This document shows positions 1-9,027 of a stretch of 64,000 nt of DNA, in pieces. The notes beneath the pieces were generated by a model, which made no database searches, was not told where the DNA came from, and was given only the letters and a program-made list of their open reading frames with translations. The position numbers were made by a program, and so were the translations under genes. Every line of letters begins with the position of its first letter. Position 1 is the first letter of the stretch. Origin of the DNA: Methyloversatilis thermotolerans (GTDB lineage Bacteria > Pseudomonadota > Gammaproteobacteria > Burkholderiales > Rhodocyclaceae). The DNA is taken from the NCBI RefSeq assembly GCF_000372885.1, contig NZ_KB889967.1, positions 186,001 to 250,000 on the forward strand, given 5' to 3'.

Positions 1-24
1 AAAACTTACGGCCGAGGAAACCGA

Positions 25-354
25 GTGTCGAATTCACCTGAGCAGGACTTCGATTTTGATGTCTGGAGAGAGCTGGCGCAGTCAGACCCACAGACGTATT
101 TCGCGGAGCGTCAACGCGTGATCGAGCATTTCATCAACACCTGTCCGCCGGAAAAGCAGGCCGTGCTGCGTGATCTGCAGGGGCGCATCGACGCGAGCCG
201 TGCCATGGCCGGTTCGCCCAATCAATCGGTGCGCGAATTGTCACGGATGATGGAGGACTACCTGCTCGCCTTGTCGGAGCGCCTGATGGCCCTGCATCGC
301 GAAACGTCCGCGCTCCAGACCTCGCTGCGACAGGGCTTGCGCGGTTCGTCCTGA
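25..354 (+). CDS. DUF3135 domain protein, 109 aa
   Basis: Small acidic, helix-rich soluble protein of 109 residues without signal peptide or membrane segment. Its make-up (FDFDVWRELAQSDPQ near the start, then ERQRVIEHFI) resembles the DUF3135 family of short uncharacterised proteobacterial proteins. The GTG start at 25 is preceded by a GAGGAA ribosome site at 14-19. It lies 116 bases upstream of flhB on the same strand, so it may be transcribed with it, but nothing in the sequence shows a flagellar role. Family assignment is from memory of the pattern; function unknown. Confidence 0.7.
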   Translation: MSNSPEQDFDFDVWRELAQSDPQTYFAERQRVIEHFINTCPPEKQAVLRDLQGRIDASRAMAGSPNQSVRELSRMMEDYLLALSERLMALHRETSALQTSLRQGLRGSS

Positions 355-470
355 GCGACGCTCTCCCGTTTGCCGGCACAGAAGCCGGCTTGTTGCCGGT
401 CTTTTCCACGGATGCAAGCCGACCCGGCTCTGGCACAGTCCGCTGATCGACATGGACAGGATCGGCGCTC

Positions 471-1610
471 GTGGCAGAAGAGAGCGATCTGGAAAAGACT
501 GAACCTGCGTCACAACGCCGCCTGGACCAGGCGCGCGAAGAGGGGCAGGTCCCCAGTTCGCGCGAACTGGCCACCTTTCTCGTCACCGTGACCGGTGTCG
601 CCGGCATTTACGCACTGGGCGGCTGGATGTGGCCGCGCAGTGCGCAGTTGCTGCGCGATGGACTGACCCTGGATCGGCGCCAGGTCTTCGATCCGTCGGC
701 CATGTTCGACGTGCTGATCGATCGCGCGACGGACGGACTGGTGTTGCTTGCGCCGCTGTTCATTGCACTTATCGTCGCGTCACTGCTGTCCCCTTTCCTG
801 ATGGCGGGCTGGAATTTCGCTCCCAAGGCGCTCGCTCCCAAGTTCTCGAAGCTGAATCCCGCCGCAGGGCTCAAGCGGATGGTGTCGACGACTGCGCTGA
901 TCGAGCTGGGCAAGGGCATAGGCAAGGCCAGTGTGGTGGCTGCCGTGGCGGTGTGGGTGATCATGCGCGATCACGAAAAGCTGTTTGCGCTGTTCGGCAC
1001 CCCCATCGACGTCGCGCTCGGAGCGACCGGCGATCTCGTGCTGATGGCCACGCTCATTCTGGTTGCCGGCATGGCCTTCATCGTGGCCATCGACGTTCCC
1101 TACCAGGTCTGGCACTACCACGACGGACTGAAGATGACCAAGGAGGAGGCCCGTCAGGAATTCAAGGAGCAGGAGGGTGATCCGCAGGTGAAGGGGCGCA
1201 TCCGTCAGCAGCAGCGTGAAATGGCGCGCAGTCGCATGATGGCCAATGTGCCCAAGGCCGATGTCGTGGTGACCAATCCGACTCACTACTCGGTTGCATT
1301 GCGCTATGACGCCGCCCGCGGTGGTGCTCCGCGCGTCATTGCCAAGGGGGCGGGCGAGGTCGCGCTGCGCATCCGCACCCTCGCTGCCGAACACGACGTG
1401 CCGCTGGTCGAGGCGCCGCCTCTGGCTCGTGCGCTGCACAAGCACTGCGAGCTCGAACAGGAAGTGCCGGCCCGCCTGTTCAGGGCGGTGGCCGAAGTGC
1501 TCGCCTATGTCTATCAGCTCAACGAAGCCTTTGCCGCAGGCAGTGAAAAACCGCGCCCGCCGGGGAATCTTCCGGTGCCGGAAGACCTTGATCCCGGTGC
1601 CGACGACTGA
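471..1610 (+). CDS. flhB: Flagellar type III export switch protein FlhB
   Basis: FlhB is the inner-membrane component of the flagellar export gate that switches substrate class from rod/hook to filament proteins. The 379-residue length is normal. A charged N-terminus (EKTEPASQRRLDQAREEG) precedes four hydrophobic segments between about residues 30 and 215. The cytoplasmic domain carries the self-cleavage motif NPTH at residues 269-272, the same place as in enteric FlhB. The start is GTG at 471. flhA, its usual partner, is 2.9 kb downstream, separated by a chemoreceptor gene and a divergent glycine-zipper gene. The extra 20-30 residues after the conserved part are proline-rich and poorly conserved in the family. 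Confidence 0.97.
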   Translation: MAEESDLEKTEPASQRRLDQAREEGQVPSSRELATFLVTVTGVAGIYALGGWMWPRSAQLLRDGLTLDRRQVFDPSAMFDVLIDRATDGLVLLAPLFIALIVASLLSPFLMAGWNFAPKALAPKFSKLNPAAGLKRMVSTTALIELGKGIGKASVVAAVAVWVIMRDHEKLFALFGTPIDVALGATGDLVLMATLILVAGMAFIVAIDVPYQVWHYHDGLKMTKEEARQEFKEQEGDPQVKGRIRQQQREMARSRMMANVPKADVVVTNPTHYSVALRYDAARGGAPRVIAKGAGEVALRIRTLAAEHDVPLVEAPPLARALHKHCELEQEVPARLFRAVAEVLAYVYQLNEAFAAGSEKPRPPGNLPVPEDLDPGADD

Positions 1611-1734
1611 TCGCGCGCGCGCCCCCGGAATGCCGTATCGCCGTTCGCGCGGCTCAAGACCGGCGTCATCGATGCCGTAAAGAAGGTCGTGTTCCAGAAC
1701 CGCTCCATCGATCGCTCACGTCCCGGAGACCGTC

Positions 1735-3366
1735 GTGAAGAATCTGTCCATTTCCGCTCGCCTGGCACTGGGTTTTACCCTCATCACGCTGATTTTCGCG
1801 GCGGTCGCCGTATTCATCGAAATCCAGGCGAACCAGGTGTCGGCAATCGCCCGATTGCTGTCTGAACGCACCCAACCCAAGGTCGAGGTCATCGCCGATC
1901 TGAATGATGCGGTCCAGCGGGTACGCGTCTACACCCGCAGCGCCATCATCGAGACGGAAGAGCAGAAGATGGCCAAGGTGCGCGAGCAACTCGATCATCA
2001 CCTCGGGAACCTTTCGGCCAGCACCGAGCGGCTCGCGCATCTGATCGCACTGCCCGGGGCAGCGCCGGAGGAGGAGAAGCTCTTTGCCGACGTGCGCGAA
2101 CGCCTGGCGCAGTTCTCGTCCATCACAAAGCAGATCGGGGAGCTCGCCTTCGCGAACAGGAACCAGGAGGCGAACGAACTGCTTAACGCAAAACACGGCC
2201 CTGCGGCGATGGCGCTGAACGAGACGACAACGGTGCTCAAGAATCGCATTCGGAGCGACAGTTCCACCGCCTTGAAAGCATTGAATGACGACGCCGATGG
2301 TCTGACCATCGCCGTCATCGTTGCTGCCGCCATGTTCATCGTGGCCAGCGTGCTCATTTCCGTCATGATCACGCGCAGCATCGCTGGTCAGATCGGATCC
2401 ACGCTGCAGGTGGTCAAGCGCATTGCTGCCGGCGACCTGACACAGGACATCCAGCCGGAAGGGCGTAGCGAAATCGCCCTGCTTCAGGCCGAAGTGCAGG
2501 CGATGCAGCGTTATCTGCGCACCATGGTTCACACCATAGGCCAGGCGACTTCGGAGCTCGGGCAGGCGGCCAGCCAGTTGTCGCAGGCGACGCAACAGGT
2601 GCGTTCGTCGTCGGACAGCCAGGCCGGACTTGCCTCGTCGATGGCCGCATCGCTCGAAGAGCTGTCGACCTCGATCAACCATGTCAGCGAGCTCAGCGGC
2701 GAGGCGCGGCAGGTATCGGAGCGGGCAGGCCAGTCGGCGTCGGCGGGTGCAGACGACATCGGGCAGATGGTGGATCAGATCCGCGACGTGACGTCCGGTA
2801 TCGAACAGAGCGCGGAGCGGGCCCAGGCACTGGGCCAGGAGGTATCGCGCATCACCAGCATCGTGCACGTCATCCGCGATGTCGCGGACCAGACCAATCT
2901 GCTTGCGCTCAATGCCGCGATCGAAGCCGCGCGAGCCGGAGAGATGGGACGCGGTTTTGCCGTTGTGGCGGACGAGGTGCGCAAGCTTGCCGAGCAATCG
3001 GCGCGCTCGGCATCGGAAATCACCGATATGGTGGGCCGGATACAGAAGGGTGCAATCGAAGTTTCGGAGCAGATGCAGGGTACGGTCGAACGCGTACGCG
3101 GCGGACTTGCGTCAGCCGAAAATGGTCGCGAACGCGTGCTCGATATCGATCGCAGCTCGCAACAGGTGGTGGGGACGATTTCGGAAGTGTCGGGGGGGCT
3201 GCAGGAACAGGCGACCGCCAGCCAGGAACTTGCCCGCCGCGTCGAGCAGATCGTGCAGATCGTGGAGGAAAACGCCTCCTCCGCCGGCGCGGTGGCCGAT
3301 TCCGCCAGTCAGCTCGCAGGCCTGTCGTCGCGCCTTCAGGATGAAGTGAGCCGTTTCAGGGTCTGA
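1735..3366 (+). CDS. Methyl-accepting chemotaxis protein
   Basis: Chemoreceptor of 543 residues. An N-terminal membrane helix (about 9-29) is followed by a periplasmic four-helix-bundle sensor of about 160 residues, a second membrane helix (about 190-212), a HAMP domain (to about 263) and a long signalling coiled coil. The highly conserved hairpin tip that contacts CheA/CheW is present at about 385-421 ([19 protein letters not shown] and onward). There is no CheR-tethering pentapeptide; the protein ends in FRV just after the coiled coil. GTG start at 1735. The ligand cannot be deduced. It sits between flhB and flhA, 124 bases after flhB, with no che genes in the window. Confidence 0.95.
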   Translation: MKNLSISARLALGFTLITLIFAAVAVFIEIQANQVSAIARLLSERTQPKVEVIADLNDAVQRVRVYTRSAIIETEEQKMAKVREQLDHHLGNLSASTERLAHLIALPGAAPEEEKLFADVRERLAQFSSITKQIGELAFANRNQEANELLNAKHGPAAMALNETTTVLKNRIRSDSSTALKALNDDADGLTIAVIVAAAMFIVASVLISVMITRSIAGQIGSTLQVVKRIAAGDLTQDIQPEGRSEIALLQAEVQAMQRYLRTMVHTIGQATSELGQAASQLSQATQQVRSSSDSQAGLASSMAASLEELSTSINHVSELSGEARQVSERAGQSASAGADDIGQMVDQIRDVTSGIEQSAERAQALGQEVSRITSIVHVIRDVADQTNLLALNAAIEAARAGEMGRGFAVVADEVRKLAEQSARSASEITDMVGRIQKGAIEVSEQMQGTVERVRGGLASAENGRERVLDIDRSSQQVVGTISEVSGGLQEQATASQELARRVEQIVQIVEENASSAGAVADSASQLAGLSSRLQDEVSRFRV

Positions 3367-3367
3367 T

Positions 3368-3395
3368 AAAAAAACGGGCACCACAGGGGTGCCCG
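3368..3395 (-). terminator. Intrinsic terminator of the glycine-zipper gene
   Basis: An 8-bp perfect stem, CGGGCACC (3375-3382) and GGTGCCCG (3388-3395), with a 5-base loop, is flanked on the plus strand by seven A at 3368-3374. Read on the minus strand this is a hairpin followed by seven U, the classic Rho-independent form, 40 bases past the stop of the minus-strand gene at 3435-4220. It starts directly at the stop of the chemoreceptor gene and may slow transcription from that side too, but there is no U run on the plus strand. Confidence 0.85.
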
Positions 3396-3434
3396 AAAGG
3401 GTCCTCAGAGAGAGGAGGAGGAAAAACTGTCCAC

Positions 3435-4220
3435 TCAGCTCGCGGGTACGATGCGCTGTCCTTCGAGCCTTACGCGGTCGCCGGTGCGCCAGGGGGGCTC
3501 GTTGTCGAACGAAACCGTGCGGTAATCACCGTTCTCGAGTCTTACGCCCACTTCCCATCGTGACGCGGTGCGCTGGGTCTTTTCGACCTGGTGACCTGCA
3601 TAGGCCCCGCCCGCAATGCCGATGAGCGTGGCTATTGTCCGACCGCTGCCCTTGCCGACCTGGTTGCCGAGCAGACCGCCAACGACGCCGCCCGCGGCTG
3701 CGCCCAGTCCGCTCGCATCTGCGGCCACCTTGAGTTCCCGCACCGATTCGATCAGCCCGCATTGGGCGCAGACCGGCGCAACAGTGGGCTCGTGCGCGAC
3801 CGGTGGCGGGGCGGGAATCAGGTCTATACCCGAATCGTAGTTCGCTCCGGTGTCCGCCACCTTGACCGTCGTACCCGTGCGTTCACCGACGCGATGTACC
3901 GCATGTCGGGCTTCCACTTTGTGGGTGGCCGGCTTTGAAGCAGCCACTTTGGGTGCGGGCTCTGGGCGCGGGCTGGCCGGCAAGGTCTTTTCCTGTGCAG
4001 CCGGAGGCGCGACGGCTACCTGCGAAGATGGCGCTGGCGATGCATCGACCACCGGCGCCTCCGGCGATGCCGGGGCGGTCTGCGGGATGGCGGTCGGCGA
4101 ACCCAGCCATCCGCTCATCCGGGCAATGCCCACCACGCTGAACAGCGTGACCGATAGTGCGGCTACCCATAGCGCGGGGTGCAGGGAACCGACTGGACGG
4201 GATCGAGCCGGTGCGTTCAT
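3435..4220 (-). CDS. Membrane-anchored glycine-zipper (17-kDa antigen type) protein
   Basis: Envelope protein of 261 residues. One N-terminal hydrophobic segment (about 17-36) is followed by a long Pro/Ala-rich linker (about 40-130), then a CAQCG motif near 150. A glycine zipper follows (GLGAAAGGVVGGLLGNQVG, about residues 170-190, then GIAGGAYAGHQVEK), as in the 17-kDa surface antigen / 2TM glycine-zipper family. The C-terminus (RWEVGVRLENGDYRTVSFD) is the small beta domain these proteins usually carry. Start ATG at 4220 with GGAG eight bases upstream. Divergent from flhA; no flagellar role is known for the family. Likely an outer-membrane-associated structural or stress protein. Confidence 0.8.
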   Translation of the reverse strand: MNAPARSRPVGSLHPALWVAALSVTLFSVVGIARMSGWLGSPTAIPQTAPASPEAPVVDASPAPSSQVAVAPPAAQEKTLPASPRPEPAPKVAASKPATHKVEARHAVHRVGERTGTTVKVADTGANYDSGIDLIPAPPPVAHEPTVAPVCAQCGLIESVRELKVAADASGLGAAAGGVVGGLLGNQVGKGSGRTIATLIGIAGGAYAGHQVEKTQRTASRWEVGVRLENGDYRTVSFDNEPPWRTGDRVRLEGQRIVPAS

Positions 4221-4517
4221 GGTGTCGTCTCCATGTGTTCATGTGTTGATCCACGCCACAAGTAACGCATGCAACGGCGAACGAGGGACAAGGGCTTTGT
4301 AAGGGCGTTTTGCGTCATTGCCGGGGCGACGGTCAGGTGTTGCGCCGCAGGATGGTGGCCATGGGGTGGGTGCGCCGGGCGAACGGAGGCCGCGGTCTGA
4401 CACGGCAGTGCGGTGCGCTCGGGCATCCCCCGCTCGCGGTCCGTTCCGCCCAATAGCCGGGGAAAACCCCTTTTCTTTCTCAGGTCTGATGGACACAGCC
4501 TGCGATGAAATGTGGTC
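4221..4517. other. Divergent intergenic region before flhA
   Basis: This 297-base gap separates the minus-strand glycine-zipper gene from flhA and must hold promoters for both. I looked for sigma-54 (GG-N10-GC) and sigma-28 (TAAA-N15-GCCGATAA) elements and found no convincing match; several GG/GC pairs have a 9-base instead of 10-base spacing. A short GGGG-AAAA-CCCC hairpin followed by TTTTCTTTCT at about 4457-4475 lies just before flhA; its 4-bp stem is too weak to call a terminator. Confidence 0.4.
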
Positions 4518-6626
4518 ATGGCTACCTCTCTGTCACTCCGTCAGATCGTCGGCACCCCGAACATCCGCCAGATGGCCGCGCCGCTGCTCATCGTGCTCAT
4601 CCTGTCGATGATGGTGCTGCCGTTGCCGACCTTCGTGCTGGATGTGTTCTTCACCTTCAACATCGCCATGTCGGTCATGGTGATGCTGGTGGCGCTCTAC
4701 ACCACGCGCGCTCTCGACTTTTCGGTCTTCCCGACCATTCTGCTGGTCACCACGCTGTTGCGCCTTTCGCTGAACGTGGCCTCGACCCGCGTCGTGCTGC
4801 TCGAGGGGCATACCGGCCCGGATGCAGCGGGCAAGGTGATCGAGGCTTTCGGTCACTTCCTGGTCGGGGGCAACTACGCGGTGGGCATCATCGTGTTCGT
4901 CATCCTCACGGTGATCAACTTCGTGGTGGTGACCAAGGGCGCCGGACGCATTGCGGAAGTGGGCGCACGCTTCACCCTGGATGCCATGCCCGGCAAGCAG
5001 ATGGCCATCGATGCAGACCTCAACGCCGGCCTCATCGGTGAGGAGGAGGCGCGTCGTCGGCGCCGCGAGATTGCCGACGAGGCGGACTTCTACGGCTCCA
5101 TGGATGGCGCGTCGAAGTTCGTACGTGGCGACGCGGTCGCCGGCATCCTCATCCTGCTCATCAACATGGTGGGCGGTCTGCTGATCGGTGTCATGGATCA
5201 CGACATGAGCGCGGGTCAGGCCGCCAAGGCCTATGTGATGCTGACCATCGGTGATGGTCTGGTCGCACAGATTCCTGCGCTGGTGATATCCATTGCGGCG
5301 GGTCTGGTGGTGTCGCGCGTCGGCAGCGATGGCGACGTAGGTGGCCAGTTGATCGGCCAGCTCTTCGGCAATCCGCGCGTGCTGGCGATTTCCGCCGGCA
5401 TCATGGGCCTGATGGGCATGATTCCCGGCATGCCCAATTTCGTATTCCTGCTGCTGGCCGCGATCCTCGGCTACTTCGCATGGCGTGGATTCAATGCTGC
5501 GGCTTCCCCGGAAGTGCGCGAGGCGGCGGAAAAGGCGGCTGCGGAGAAGGCCAGTGCGCAGGCGGTGACGCCGCCCGAGCAGCAGGAAGCGGCATGGAGC
5601 GATGTCGTGCCGGTCGATACCCTGGGGCTGGAGGTTGGCTATCGACTCATCCCGCTGGTCGATCGCGGCCAGGACGGTGAACTGTTGAAGCGCATACGCG
5701 GCCTGCGCAAGAAGTTCGCCGCGGAGATCGGCTTCCTGACCACGCCTGTGCACATCCGAGACAACCTTGAACTGAAGCCGAATGGTTACCGCATCACGCT
5801 CAAGGGCGTCGAAGTGGGCAGCGGCGAGGCGTATCCGGGCAGCCTGATGGCGATCAATCCCGGACGCGTGGCCGGTGTGCTTCCCGGTCGCGAAGCCAGG
5901 GATCCGGCGTTCGGACTGCCTGCGGTGTGGATAGAACAGGGCTTGCGCGAGCAGGCTCACGCGCTGGGTTACACCGTGGTCGATGCGTCAACCGTCATCG
6001 CCACCCACCTCAACCACCTCATCCTGACCCATGCGGCGGAGCTCTTCGGACGTCAGGAGGCGCAGGCGCTGCTCGATCACGTCGGACGTGAACAGCCGAA
6101 GCTCATCGAGGATCTGGTTCCGAAGGCACTTCCGCTTGCCGTGGTGCAGCGGGTGCTGCAAAGCCTGCTGGAAGAGGGGGTGGCCATCCGCGACATGCGC
6201 TCCATCATCGAAACCCTCGCCGAACACGCGCCGCGTACCCAGGACCCCATGGAGCTCGCCGCCCGCGTGCGGGTCGCTCTTGGTCGCGCCATCGTGCAGC
6301 AGCTATTCCCGGGCAACAGCGACGTACAGGTCATGGTGCTCGATCCGGGGCTGGAACGCCTGCTCGGTCAGGCGCTGAGCGGTGGCGCCGACGGGTCGGT
6401 CATCGAGCCCGGCCTGGCCGACACGCTTCTCAACGAGGTTGCCCGCAACGCGCAGCGTCAGGAAGAAATGGGGCTGCCTGCAGTGCTGCTCGTTCCCGCC
6501 CAGTTGCGCTGGCTGCTGTCGCGCTTCCTGCGCCGGGCGGTGCCCAGCCTCAAGGTTCTCGCGAATTCCGAAGTTCCTGAAACACGCACCATCAAGGTGA
6601 CCTCTGTCATCGGAGTCAAGTCATGA
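4518..6626 (+). CDS. flhA: Flagellar type III export gate protein FlhA
   Basis: FlhA is the largest export-gate protein: an N-terminal membrane part that couples proton flow to secretion and a C-terminal cytoplasmic ring that docks chaperone-substrate complexes. About 702 residues, as usual. The family signature is clear at about residues 140-170 (RIAEVGARFTLDAMPGKQM, then AIDADLNAG). Eight hydrophobic segments fall before about residue 330 and a soluble domain follows. ATG at 4518 is chosen; an in-frame GTG lies two codons upstream at 4512 and no strong ribosome site discriminates. The 3' end overlaps flhF by four bases (ATGA), so the two are probably translationally coupled. Confidence 0.97.
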   Translation: MATSLSLRQIVGTPNIRQMAAPLLIVLILSMMVLPLPTFVLDVFFTFNIAMSVMVMLVALYTTRALDFSVFPTILLVTTLLRLSLNVASTRVVLLEGHTGPDAAGKVIEAFGHFLVGGNYAVGIIVFVILTVINFVVVTKGAGRIAEVGARFTLDAMPGKQMAIDADLNAGLIGEEEARRRRREIADEADFYGSMDGASKFVRGDAVAGILILLINMVGGLLIGVMDHDMSAGQAAKAYVMLTIGDGLVAQIPALVISIAAGLVVSRVGSDGDVGGQLIGQLFGNPRVLAISAGIMGLMGMIPGMPNFVFLLLAAILGYFAWRGFNAAASPEVREAAEKAAAEKASAQAVTPPEQQEAAWSDVVPVDTLGLEVGYRLIPLVDRGQDGELLKRIRGLRKKFAAEIGFLTTPVHIRDNLELKPNGYRITLKGVEVGSGEAYPGSLMAINPGRVAGVLPGREARDPAFGLPAVWIEQGLREQAHALGYTVVDASTVIATHLNHLILTHAAELFGRQEAQALLDHVGREQPKLIEDLVPKALPLAVVQRVLQSLLEEGVAIRDMRSIIETLAEHAPRTQDPMELAARVRVALGRAIVQQLFPGNSDVQVMVLDPGLERLLGQALSGGADGSVIEPGLADTLLNEVARNAQRQEEMGLPAVLLVPAQLRWLLSRFLRRAVPSLKVLANSEVPETRTIKVTSVIGVKS

Positions 6627-8125
6627 CGCCTCGCAAATATCTTGCCGCCACCGCCCGCGACGCTTTGCGGCGCATCAAGGAGGATCTCGGGTCGGATGCC
6701 ATCGTGTTGTCGAACCGAGCGGTCGAGGGCGGTGTCGAGATTCTGGCGCTGCCGGCCAATGCGCTTGAAACGGTGACGGCATCGACGCTGAAGCCGGCGG
6801 TGCAGCCGCAGTTGCCGCCGGCTGCAGTCGAGCCGCCGCCTGCGCCGCCGATGCGCCCCATGGTTCCGCCTCCTGAAGAGGAGGGCTTCGAAGTCAGTCT
6901 GTCCACCTCCATGGCGGCGCGCCGTCCGGCTCCGACCATCGCGCCGCCACCCGTCGAGGTCAGGGCGCCGCGTCCTTGGCAACCCTACAAGCCGCGCGCG
7001 GCAACACCCAACGAGTTGCGCAACATGGCGCGCGGGCAGAGGCAGCCGGAAGCCGGTCAGTCGATGTCGGCGCATGCGGACCTGACGCACCGCGCCGCGG
7101 AGCCGGAGGTCCGTCGGCCGATGACGGCGCAGCACGCACCCGTGACCGAATCCGCGCCTGCCGACAGTGCCTTGCGTGAGGAACTGAACAGCATCCGCCG
7201 CATGCTCGAGCAGCAACTGGCAGGGTTCGCCTGGGGCGAAATGTCGCGTCAGTCACCGCTGAAGACCACGCTGGCTGCCGAACTGCTGGAATCCGGCTTC
7301 AGCGCGGTCACGACCTATCGCCTGCTCGATCAGATCGGCAGCTCGGACAGTCTGGCGGCCGCGCGCAACGAAGTTCGTGCGCTGATCGGTCGGGAACTGA
7401 TCACGCTGGATTCCGACGCCGACATCATCGACCGCGGTGGCGTCTATGCGCTGGTCGGACCGACCGGCGTCGGCAAGACGACCACGACTGCCAAGCTGGC
7501 TGCGCGCTGCGTGGTCCGCCATGGCGCGGACAAGGTCGCACTGCTCACCACGGACGGCTACCGTATCGGTGCCCACGAACAGTTGCGCATCTACGGCCGC
7601 ATCCTCGGTGTCCCGGTCCACGCGGTGCGCGATGCATCCGATCTGCGCCGCATGCTGGTCGAACTGCGCGACAAGCACATGGTGCTGATCGACACGGTGG
7701 GCATGAGCCAGCGTGACCGGGCGGTGACCGAGCAGATCGCCATGCTCTCGTCCAGTGGCGATGTGCGGCGTCTGCTGCTGCTCAATTCGGTGGCGCGGGC
7801 CGATGCGCTGGACGACGTCGTGCGCGCCTATTCTGCGCCGAATGGCGGTGCCGATCTGGCCGGCACCATCATCAGCAAGGTGGATGAGTCGGTCACGCTG
7901 GGGCCGGTCATCGATGTGCTGATGCGGCATCAGTTGCCGCTCTACTACGTGGCCAACGGTCAGCGCGTGCCGGAAGATCTGCACTTGCCCAATCGCACCT
8001 ATCTGATGCACCGCGCGCTGCGCGCAGCGGATGCGGGATCGTCGCAGCACCTCAGCCCCCAGGATGCCGGTCTGTTGATGTCGGCTTCGCGTCGCGAACA
8101 GCGCAGCGGGGTGAGCCGTGGCTGA
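6623..8125 (+). CDS. flhF: Flagellar SRP-family GTPase FlhF
   Basis: FlhF is a signal-recognition-particle-type GTPase that sets the position (usually the pole) where the flagellum is built. The 500-residue protein has the expected layout: an N-terminal basic region starting MTPRKYLAATARDALRRIK, a Pro-rich linker to about 165, an N domain, then the GTPase. The P-loop GPTGVGKT is at 279-286, TTDGYRIGAHEQL follows, and the DTVG motif starts at D357. It overlaps flhA by four bases and fleN by eight, a coupled flhA-flhF-fleN unit typical of polar flagellates. Confidence 0.96.
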   Translation: MTPRKYLAATARDALRRIKEDLGSDAIVLSNRAVEGGVEILALPANALETVTASTLKPAVQPQLPPAAVEPPPAPPMRPMVPPPEEEGFEVSLSTSMAARRPAPTIAPPPVEVRAPRPWQPYKPRAATPNELRNMARGQRQPEAGQSMSAHADLTHRAAEPEVRRPMTAQHAPVTESAPADSALREELNSIRRMLEQQLAGFAWGEMSRQSPLKTTLAAELLESGFSAVTTYRLLDQIGSSDSLAAARNEVRALIGRELITLDSDADIIDRGGVYALVGPTGVGKTTTTAKLAARCVVRHGADKVALLTTDGYRIGAHEQLRIYGRILGVPVHAVRDASDLRRMLVELRDKHMVLIDTVGMSQRDRAVTEQIAMLSSSGDVRRLLLLNSVARADALDDVVRAYSAPNGGADLAGTIISKVDESVTLGPVIDVLMRHQLPLYYVANGQRVPEDLHLPNRTYLMHRALRAADAGSSQHLSPQDAGLLMSASRREQRSGVSRG

Positions 8126-8996
8126 CTTCATGCACGATCAGGCCTCCGGTCTGCGCGCCATGTTCCGACGCTTCCCGTCGCAACGCCTGGCCTTTGCCGG
8201 CGCGACGCCGGGCGCAGGCGCAACGTCGCTCGCCGTGGCGGCCGCGCTCGAAGCGGCGCGCAGCGGCCTGCGGGTAACCTTGATCGACGAGCACCAGGGG
8301 GCCGGTTCGGCCACCGCGCGGCTCGGTCTCACCTCGCGTGTCGATCTCCTGCAGGCGATCAACCGCGATGTGCCGCTGGCTGCTGTGCGGCGTACCTCGC
8401 AACACGGCATCGCCGTGGTGCCGGCAGCGCGGCTTGCCGTTGCGTCCGGTCAGCTCAACCGGCTGCAGACAGAGGCGCTCGATGAAGCGTTGAGTGAGCT
8501 GTCGCGCGACAGCGAACTGCTGGTGATCGACTGTGCGCCGGACGAAGGCGTGCTTTCAGCGCTGGCGCGGCGCGCCGACCGGCTGGCGGTCGTGACCATG
8601 GCGACCGGCGTAGGCATGACCGCCGCCTACGCGTTGATCAAGCGTCATCTGACCGGTAATGCGCCGGTCGCAACGGCGCGCGTCTGCCCGGTCCACGTTG
8701 GCGTCAGCCGGGTGCGCAGCGAGGTCGACGCGCGTCAGGCGTTTGCCAGTTTGAATGGCGTGGTGTCCGAGCATCTGGGCAGCGCGCTGCACTGGCTCGG
8801 TTGCCTGCCGACTGGATTCCAGCGACCTGCATTCTCGCCGGCCGGTGAGGATGCCCTCAAGATCGGTCGCGATCTTGCCGAAAAGCTCTTCGTGTCCCGC
8901 GAGCCGGAGCATTCCGCGCCAGACCGTATCCAGGACGGCGGCCTGCATCCCGACCCGAATGGTTTCAAAGAAGGAATTCCGGCCCGCGTGGCCTGA
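8118..8996 (+). CDS. fleN: FleN/FlhG, MinD-type flagellar number regulator with degenerate Walker A
   Basis: FleN (FlhG) is a MinD/ParA-family protein that limits flagellar number, stimulates FlhF GTPase activity and, in sigma-54 systems, restrains FleQ. The 292-residue protein keeps the N-terminal DQASGLR motif (residues 7-13), which matches the FlhF-activating helix, and a Walker B-like stretch LLVIDCAPDEG. The deviant Walker A is not intact: residues 28-37 read GATPGAGATS, so both lysines of the canonical xKGGxGK[T/S] are absent (Thr and Ala instead). ATP binding is therefore doubtful. Start GTG at 8118 overlaps flhF by eight bases; an in-frame ATG at 8130 is possible. fliA follows after 31 bases. 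Confidence 0.9.
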   Translation: MADFMHDQASGLRAMFRRFPSQRLAFAGATPGAGATSLAVAAALEAARSGLRVTLIDEHQGAGSATARLGLTSRVDLLQAINRDVPLAAVRRTSQHGIAVVPAARLAVASGQLNRLQTEALDEALSELSRDSELLVIDCAPDEGVLSALARRADRLAVVTMATGVGMTAAYALIKRHLTGNAPVATARVCPVHVGVSRVRSEVDARQAFASLNGVVSEHLGSALHWLGCLPTGFQRPAFSPAGEDALKIGRDLAEKLFVSREPEHSAPDRIQDGGLHPDPNGFKEGIPARVA

Positions 8997-9027
8997 GCGC
9001 TCGACCGCCTGCTTCTGAGGACGAAAC

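Noticed and set aside
1653-1690. Sigma-28 promoter for the chemoreceptor gene
   Set aside because: GCCGTAAA resembles the -10, but the only -35 candidate (TCAAGACC) matches half the positions and is spaced 12 instead of 11 bases.
4457-4480. Terminator directly before flhA
   Set aside because: GGGG-AAAA-CCCC followed by a T-rich run looks like a hairpin terminator, but a 4-bp stem is too weak.
4490-4510. Sigma-54 element before flhA (TGGACAC...CTGCG)
   Set aside because: The GG and GC are nine rather than ten bases apart and the start would lie at the ATG; likely chance.
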